The translations under genes and the position numbers were made by a program. The notes beneath the pieces were generated by a model. The model was not told where the DNA came from, searched no databases, and saw only the letters and a list, made by a program, of their open reading frames with translations. A stretch of 64,000 nt of DNA from CAZLWA01 sp964563165 (GTDB taxonomy: Bacteria > CLD3 > SB21), in contig CAZLWA010000072.1 in NCBI GenBank assembly GCA_964563165.1, positions 62,001 to 126,000 of the forward strand, given 5' to 3'. Shown in pieces: positions 59,746 through 64,000 of the stretch. Positions within the stretch are counted from its first letter, which is position 1. Every line of letters begins with the position of its first letter.

Positions 59746-61569
59746 TTGTGTATTCGTGGTGTCCTATTTATAATTCTTATTATCTTAAATTCCTGTCCGA
59801 TTTTCTCTCAGAATAATTCTCCGATCCGTTTAGTTTATCCCCATGCGAATTCCCTTCTCACTGCGTTTGATTCCGTTTTGGTTCTCGGACAAGTTCATCT
59901 TGGAAATTTCAAATTATTTATCAATGACGTTTCTATACCGGCCAGCGGCGACGGAGCATTCGTTAATTTTATTCCGATCGACGCAGATAAAATCGGTGCG
60001 GATTCCAATTTTACATTAAGATGCCGGGCTGTCACCAAAGATTCCGCTTACCTGTTTGAACGCGTCGTAAAGATTCCCTTGCCGCCGAGGCCTTTGGACT
60101 CGAGCGTTGCCGCTGCGGATATGAAATCGCTTTCTCCGAAGGAAGCGATGTGGCTGCAAACGGGAGACCGCATCGACCTGTCCTGCCGTGCGACCCCGGG
60201 TGCCGCCGTATCGTTCAGTATATTGGATTCGGCGGGGCGGTTCATCGAAAAAGATCTGCCGATGACGGGAATGGAAACCGGACTGCTCGACAATTTCGGC
60301 GACGCCATGGAAGGCGTCGGAAAAAAATCGAAGCGGCTCCCGGCGGCGGGAATGTACACGGGTTCCTATTTGTTGAACGCAGCGGCCGGTTACAAAAATT
60401 CCGTGATCCGTTTCGCCGTGGAGAAGAACGGCAAACAAGTCTTTGCCTATGCGCCGGGAAAAATTTCCAGGTGGGAACCTACGATTCCTAAAATCATCGA
60501 ATTAAAAAACGATTATAATAACGGAACCGTTGCCCCTTCACGGGCGTACTATTATTTCCTGCCGAAAGGCATTCGTGCCGCGGTGAGCGGAAAGATCGGA
60601 AATCAACTTCGGTTGAATTTATCCGGCCACCATTCCGCATGGATCTCGGAAAATAACGTGATCCAGCTTCCTGCGGGTACACCGTACCCGGAAAGTACGA
60701 TCCCGGTGGTGCGCGTCAAACGTCAAAAACAGAACACGATCATCAAATTATTCATGTCCGAAAGAATTCCATTTCTCATTCATCAGACTTCCGCCAGACA
60801 GTTGCAGTTACTTCTATTCGGGGGCATCAGCGATACGGATTGGATCCGATTTGAAAATGCGAATGACGAGATCGAGAGTGTTACATGGACGCAGCCGGAA
60901 GACGGCGTATATCAATTGACGGTTGATTTGAAGCATCCGCACTATTGGGGTTATGAAGCGAATTATGATGAAACAAATTTCATCTGGACGATCCATCACA
61001 AGCCGAAATCGCGCGGACTTAAGGGGCTGAAGATCTGTGTGGATCCGGGGCATTCGAAAGATAACGGCTCGACGGGGCCGCGCGGGAACACTGAAAAACA
61101 GATGAACGTGGAAGTGGCTCTTAAACTAAAAAAAGAACTGGAATCGGAGGGAGCAACCGTCGTGATGACGCATACGGATACCTCTGAAAACGTGGGCCTA
61201 TACGATAGGGTGACGATCGCCAATAAGAATCATTGCGATCTTTTCATCAGCATTCACCACAACGCCCAGCCGGACGGCGTCAATCCGTTCGGGCAGAATT
61301 TCGGGCCGAGCGTGATTTATTATCATCCGCAAAGCAAACGGCTGGCAGAATTGATACAAGCGTCGGTCATTAAGGAAACGAAGCTCGATGATTTCGGTGT
61401 TTTTCAGGGCAATATCGCCGTATGCCGAAACGCGCAGATGCCGGCGGTCATAGTGGAATGCGCGTTCCTGACCATGCCGGATCAGGAAAAACTGATTATA
61501 AGCGATAAATTTCAGAAGCAGGTAGCGAAGGCCATTACAGACGGTATCAAGAAATTTATGAAAAATTAA
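59746..61569 (+). CDS. N-acetylmuramoyl-L-alanine amidase (Amidase_3) with large N-terminal region
   Basis: A 607-residue exported zinc amidase. The signal sequence is VLFIILIILNSCPIFSQ; ILNSC could be a lipobox. An Ig-like or AMIN-like N-terminal region (~30-420) precedes the catalytic domain: ICVDPGHSKDNGSTGPRGNTEKQMNVEVALKL (zinc His in DPGH and Glu), TDTSENVGLYDRVTIANKNHCDLFISIHHNAQ (zinc His) and VIVECAFLTMPDQEKLI (catalytic Glu). It cuts the bond between MurNAc and L-Ala in peptidoglycan. TTG 59746 has AGGAG ten bases upstream; the longer frame from 59662 would place 28 residues before the signal sequence. Confidence 0.88.
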   Translation: MCIRGVLFIILIILNSCPIFSQNNSPIRLVYPHANSLLTAFDSVLVLGQVHLGNFKLFINDVSIPASGDGAFVNFIPIDADKIGADSNFTLRCRAVTKDSAYLFERVVKIPLPPRPLDSSVAAADMKSLSPKEAMWLQTGDRIDLSCRATPGAAVSFSILDSAGRFIEKDLPMTGMETGLLDNFGDAMEGVGKKSKRLPAAGMYTGSYLLNAAAGYKNSVIRFAVEKNGKQVFAYAPGKISRWEPTIPKIIELKNDYNNGTVAPSRAYYYFLPKGIRAAVSGKIGNQLRLNLSGHHSAWISENNVIQLPAGTPYPESTIPVVRVKRQKQNTIIKLFMSERIPFLIHQTSARQLQLLLFGGISDTDWIRFENANDEIESVTWTQPEDGVYQLTVDLKHPHYWGYEANYDETNFIWTIHHKPKSRGLKGLKICVDPGHSKDNGSTGPRGNTEKQMNVEVALKLKKELESEGATVVMTHTDTSENVGLYDRVTIANKNHCDLFISIHHNAQPDGVNPFGQNFGPSVIYYHPQSKRLAELIQASVIKETKLDDFGVFQGNIAVCRNAQMPAVIVECAFLTMPDQEKLIISDKFQKQVAKAITDGIKKFMKN

Positions 61570-61634
61570 CCACAGAGGCACAGAACACACCCCCTCCTTC
61601 CTCCCCCTTAGCAAGGGGGAGGGCAGGGTGGGGG
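61569..61634. repeat. compound dispersed repeat
   Basis: ACCACAGAGGCACAGAACAC directly after the amidase stop, followed by C-rich and G-rich arms, CTCCCCCTT-AGC-AAGGGGGAG (61601-61621), within a longer imperfect inverted repeat. The first half is related to the element at 51260, the second to the motif at 6086. Confidence 0.6.
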
Positions 61635-61648
61635 TCGCGGGAAACACT

Positions 61649-61996
61649 ATGACGGAATCGCTTTCGAAAAAACTCATCATTACTCGCAAGGATGATTTCG
61701 ATCAATTGTTTGGCTCTGGCAAACGGTTGTCCGGGAAATTTGTTTATCTCATTTATTTACCGTTGAAAGAAAAGAACAAAACGCAGTTAAATATTGGCTT
61801 TGTATGCGGGAAAAAGATCGGCGGCGCCGTTCGGCGCAATGATTATAAAAGGCTCATGCGGGAAGTGTTTCGCAAGAACAAAGATGTTTTCACAGGGTTC
61901 CGGATTCTCATCGTTGCTCAGCCGGCTATAGCGAATGCAGACCTTATTTCACTGCAGGACGATATCTTATCATTAGGGAAAGCGCTTCCGAAATGA
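61649..61996 (+). CDS. rnpA: ribonuclease P protein component
   Basis: A 115-residue basic protein. Family blocks are LIITRKDDFDQLFGSGKRLSGKFVYLIYLP, NIGFVCGKKIGGAVRRNDYKRLMREVFRKNK (the RNR signature) and FRILIVAQPAIANADLISLQDDI. It supports the RNA subunit in 5' maturation of tRNA. It lies apart from rpmH, with which it usually pairs, and instead overlaps rsmI by 4 bases. ATG 61649 fits family length; the in-frame ATG at 61628 lies in the repeat. Confidence 0.93.
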   Translation: MTESLSKKLIITRKDDFDQLFGSGKRLSGKFVYLIYLPLKEKNKTQLNIGFVCGKKIGGAVRRNDYKRLMREVFRKNKDVFTGFRILIVAQPAIANADLISLQDDILSLGKALPK

Positions 61997-62715
61997 GCGG
62001 AACTTTATACATCGTTTCAACGCCCATCGGTAATCTTGAAGACATCACCCTCCGTGCGCTGAGAATACTCAAAGAAGTGGATCTCATTGCGTGTGAAGAT
62101 ACGCGGCACACCGGAATTTTACTCGACTCTTACCAGATCAAAAATCAATTGACGAGTTTTTTTGAGCACAACGAGGTGAAGAAGATTCCGGAGCTTATCG
62201 CGCAATTGCGGTCCGGAAAATCGATCGCGGTTGTGTCCGACGCCGGCACGCCGACGATCTCCGATCCGGCTTTTAAGTTGGTTCGCGAAGCACACGAACA
62301 GAAAATACCCGTAGTTCCGGTACCGGGGGCCAATGCGGCGCTCGCGGCGCTTGCGGCCTCGGGTTTGCCCACAGATAGTTTTGTCTTCGAAGGATTTTTA
62401 CCCCATAAAAAAGGGCGCCGTACTGCCTGGGAGCAGCTGACGACCGAAGACCGTACCGTTGTGCTGTATGAGTCGCCTTACCGGATGCTGAAGACTTTGA
62501 GTGAGATCGAAAAATATCTGGGTGACCGCCCGGTGGTGGTCGCGCGGGAATTGACGAAAAAATTTGAGGAGATCCGTCACGGCACCGCCGGCGAACTTAA
62601 GAAGTATTTTGAGAAAACAAATCTAAGAGGGGAATTTGTTATTTTGATCGTGGGGAAAAGATATTTCGAGAAACGGCTGGGAGCAAAGACTGAACCCCCC
62701 GAAGGCGCCGAATAA
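61993..62715 (+). CDS. rsmI: 16S rRNA (cytidine1402-2'-O)-methyltransferase
   Basis: A 240-residue tetrapyrrole-methylase-fold enzyme. GTLYIVSTPIGNLEDITLRALRILKEVDLIACEDTRHTGILL, VVSDAGTPTISDPAFKLV, PVPGANAALAALAASGLPTDSFVFEGFLP and VVLYESPYRMLKTL are RsmI signatures. It methylates the 2'-O of C1402 in the decoding centre. It overlaps rnpA by 4 bases (ATGA). The usual C-terminal extension of ~40 residues is mostly absent, as in several other phyla. Confidence 0.96.
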   Translation: MSGTLYIVSTPIGNLEDITLRALRILKEVDLIACEDTRHTGILLDSYQIKNQLTSFFEHNEVKKIPELIAQLRSGKSIAVVSDAGTPTISDPAFKLVREAHEQKIPVVPVPGANAALAALAASGLPTDSFVFEGFLPHKKGRRTAWEQLTTEDRTVVLYESPYRMLKTLSEIEKYLGDRPVVVARELTKKFEEIRHGTAGELKKYFEKTNLRGEFVILIVGKRYFEKRLGAKTEPPEGAE

Positions 62716-62719
62716 TTAT

Positions 62720-62748
62720 TTGACATTTCAGGCAAATTTTTGTACATA
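62720..62748 (+). promoter_or_regulatory. promoter of the M50 protease gene
   Basis: TTGACA (62720-62725), 17 bases, TACATA (62743-62748). Transcription would start near 62755, which excludes the in-frame upstream start at 62740 and supports the TTG start at 62785. Confidence 0.75.
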
Positions 62749-62784
62749 GGTGCGCTTTGTAATTCATGTAAAGGAGAACATTTT

Positions 62785-63450
62785 TTGATTCAGTTGATTT
62801 TCTTACCGGTTCTGATTTTTGCCGTCGTCGTCCATGAATGCGCGCACGGAATCGTGGCCAAATGGTGCGGTGACGATACCGCGTACCGCGAAGGGCGCAT
62901 CACGCTCAACCCTATCAAACACGTTGATTTGTGGGGGACTCTTATTATTCCGATCCTGCTTGCCGTAACCAATGCCGGCATCTTGTTCGGATGGGCGAAA
63001 CCTGTACCTGTGAATCCTAATAATTATGGAAATTTCCGCCGGGACGATATTCTTGTGGCCATGGCCGGTCCATTGTCTAATTTCATCATCGCTCTTCTTT
63101 CAGCGCTCCTGACCGTTGCGGTTTCGCTGATTTTCAAGGCGGCTTCTCCCGCCTCATTGATGGGCGAACAAATTACCGATTTTGCTTTTGAGTTCCTGAA
63201 GTACAGCATTGAGATCAATTTGATCTTAGCCCTTTTCAATTTATTCCCGATTCCGCCTTTGGACGGGTCGCACGTGGTGGCGAGCTTACTGCCGCCGCAC
63301 CTCGGAGAACAATATCGGAGTTTGGGTTTCATGGGCATGTTTATCCTCATTGCGATGATGAGCCTGGGGATCGTCAACCGGGCCATGATGCCGGTGTTTC
63401 AATTTCTGTTCAGCGCGCTGAATAATTTGATTATTGCGCTGGTTAATTAG
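62785..63450 (+). CDS. site-2-type intramembrane metalloprotease (M50)
   Basis: A 221-residue membrane protease. HECAH (HExxH zinc site) lies near residue 18 in the first helix (LPVLIFAVVVHECAHGIVAKWCGDDTAYREGRITLNPIKHVD). A reentrant loop FGWAKPVPVNPNNYGNFRRDDILVAMAGPLSNFIIALL follows, and the third zinc ligand is in LFNLFPIPPLDGSHV. There is no PDZ domain, so it belongs to the compact rhomboid-length M50B group of unknown substrate. TTG start with GGAG eight bases upstream. It could release anti-sigma factors such as the RskA type, but no direct link is visible. Confidence 0.92.
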   Translation: MIQLIFLPVLIFAVVVHECAHGIVAKWCGDDTAYREGRITLNPIKHVDLWGTLIIPILLAVTNAGILFGWAKPVPVNPNNYGNFRRDDILVAMAGPLSNFIIALLSALLTVAVSLIFKAASPASLMGEQITDFAFEFLKYSIEINLILALFNLFPIPPLDGSHVVASLLPPHLGEQYRSLGFMGMFILIAMMSLGIVNRAMMPVFQFLFSALNNLIIALVN

Positions 63451-63455
63451 CTTTT

Positions 63456-64000
63456 ATGCGCTTAGACTATGACGTAAGAGATCTTCGCCTGATCCATCCT
63501 TTCATTTTATCCGACTCGCAGTACACTACGAAAACTGTTATCCTCGTCCGCGTTTTTGCCGAGGGCATTACAGGTATCGGGGAGTCCTCTCCGTCCCGTT
63601 ACTACGGAGAGCCGCCGGAGAGCGTGTGCGTATGTTTGGACCGTGCAAAGGATATTTTGGAGAATTTTCACGATCCGTTTCAGATAGAAAATTTGAATGC
63701 CGTACTCATTCAAAATTTTCCGCACAACGCGTCGGCGCGTTCCGGAATTGAAATGGCCGTCTACGACTGGATCGGAAAGAAATTAGATCTGCCGCTGTAT
63801 AGATTATTCGGGCTGGACAAGGTGAAAACGCCCGTCACTTCGTTTACCGTCGGAATGGACGATGAGAATGTTCTTGGACAAAAAATCCGCGAAGCGGAAA
63901 GATATCCGCTATTAAAAATAAAACTGGGCGCGGGCGAAAGCGATTATGAGGTGGTCAAAGCCATTCGGAGAATAACGGACAAAACGCTGCGTGTGGATGC
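63456..64000 (+). CDS. L-Ala-D/L-Glu (dipeptide) epimerase-like enolase-superfamily enzyme (5' part)
   Basis: The first 181 residues of an enolase-superfamily enzyme; the gene continues beyond the window. The capping domain has LRLIHPFILSDSQYTTKTVILVRVFAEGITGIGESSPSRYYGE and ARSGIEMAVYDWIGKKLDLPLYRLFGL. The barrel opens with VTSFTVGMDD, and LLKIKLG provides the KxK catalytic lysine. The last visible residues LRVDA are the first metal-ligand aspartate. Closest by pattern are dipeptide epimerases that act on murein peptides such as L-Ala-D-Glu; that fits the upstream amidase, but other muconate-cycloisomerase-group activities are possible. Confidence 0.88.
   Translation, partial: MRLDYDVRDLRLIHPFILSDSQYTTKTVILVRVFAEGITGIGESSPSRYYGEPPESVCVCLDRAKDILENFHDPFQIENLNAVLIQNFPHNASARSGIEMAVYDWIGKKLDLPLYRLFGLDKVKTPVTSFTVGMDDENVLGQKIREAERYPLLKIKLGAGESDYEVVKAIRRITDKTLRVD

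Overview
This is a stretch of a Gram-negative (diderm) bacterial chromosome of moderate GC content. Outer-membrane functions are explicit: a BamA/TamA-type porin, TolC, LpxH-type and Lnt enzymes. Several traits together suggest the FCB superphylum or a neighbouring candidate phylum such as KSB1/Calditrichota/Ignavibacteria: a secreted lamin-tail/CARDB protein with a FlgD-like C-terminal domain, a bacterial deoxyhypusine-synthase-like enzyme next to arginine decarboxylase, a bacilliredoxin, a GH57 glucanotransferase and an archaeal/eukaryotic-type ProRS. The phylum assignment is inference; no rRNA gene is present. Promoters recognisable by eye fit a sigma-70-like pattern (TTGACT/TTGACA, 16-17 bp, TAtctT/TAcatA). 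TTG starts are common.

Layout. 1-5.5 kb: end of an RmlD-like gene, a YbjN-like protein, an M20 amidohydrolase and a large DinG-type helicase. 5.6-6.1 kb: three tandem units, each starting with the 5' part of tRNA-Arg and then a GC hairpin, directly before the intact tRNA-Arg(CCG). 6.1-13 kb: proS, a hydrolase bracketed by heptanucleotide repeats, rnhB, rpsA with its own promoter and terminator, and a TPR/periplasmic-binding fusion. 13-16.6 kb: a 1154-residue secreted multidomain protein. 16.7-22 kb (minus): an envelope operon lnt - GGDEF - lpxH-like - MlaC/DUF3047 fusion - DUF4349 lipoprotein. 22-25 kb (minus): DHS-like enzyme and speA (polyamines). 25.1-25.7 kb: an intergenic region with consecutive hairpins and divergent promoters. 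25.7-32.6 kb: M23 endopeptidase, fatty-acid desaturase, OppF-type ATPase, STAS plus two Roadblock/LC7 proteins, and cystathionine beta-synthase with a gamma-lyase/synthase (transsulfuration).

32.7-38.6 kb is a tight run: 2[4Fe-4S] ferredoxin, a polytopic fusion of two prenol-kinase-type domains (VTE5-like plus DUF92/VTE6-like), an orphan EutN/CcmL pentamer protein, a BamA/TamA-like protein, VanZ-like protein and ftsY. 38.6-44.2 kb: GH57 enzyme and a tandem pair of C-terminal processing proteases. 44.2-47.6 kb: small winged-helix-like protein, bacilliredoxin, VOC protein, MDR oxidoreductase and YIP1 protein. 47.8-55.3 kb: a MacAB-TolC-like export locus with one ATPase and three FtsX/MacB permeases, the last two near-duplicates. 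55.5-59 kb: an unknown membrane protein, then a toxin-antitoxin pair lying between two 151-bp direct repeats of the 3' end of the neighbouring anti-sigma gene, then the anti-sigma/ECF-sigma pair. 59-64 kb: TPR protein, amidase, rnpA, rsmI, M50 protease and the start of a dipeptide epimerase.

Much of the window serves the cell envelope: lipoprotein maturation, lipid A, murein hydrolysis and murein-peptide recycling, outer-membrane assembly and export. The most unusual structures are the tRNA-half array, the repeat-flanked toxin-antitoxin cassette, the double prenol-kinase fusion and the MlaC-DUF3047 fusion.
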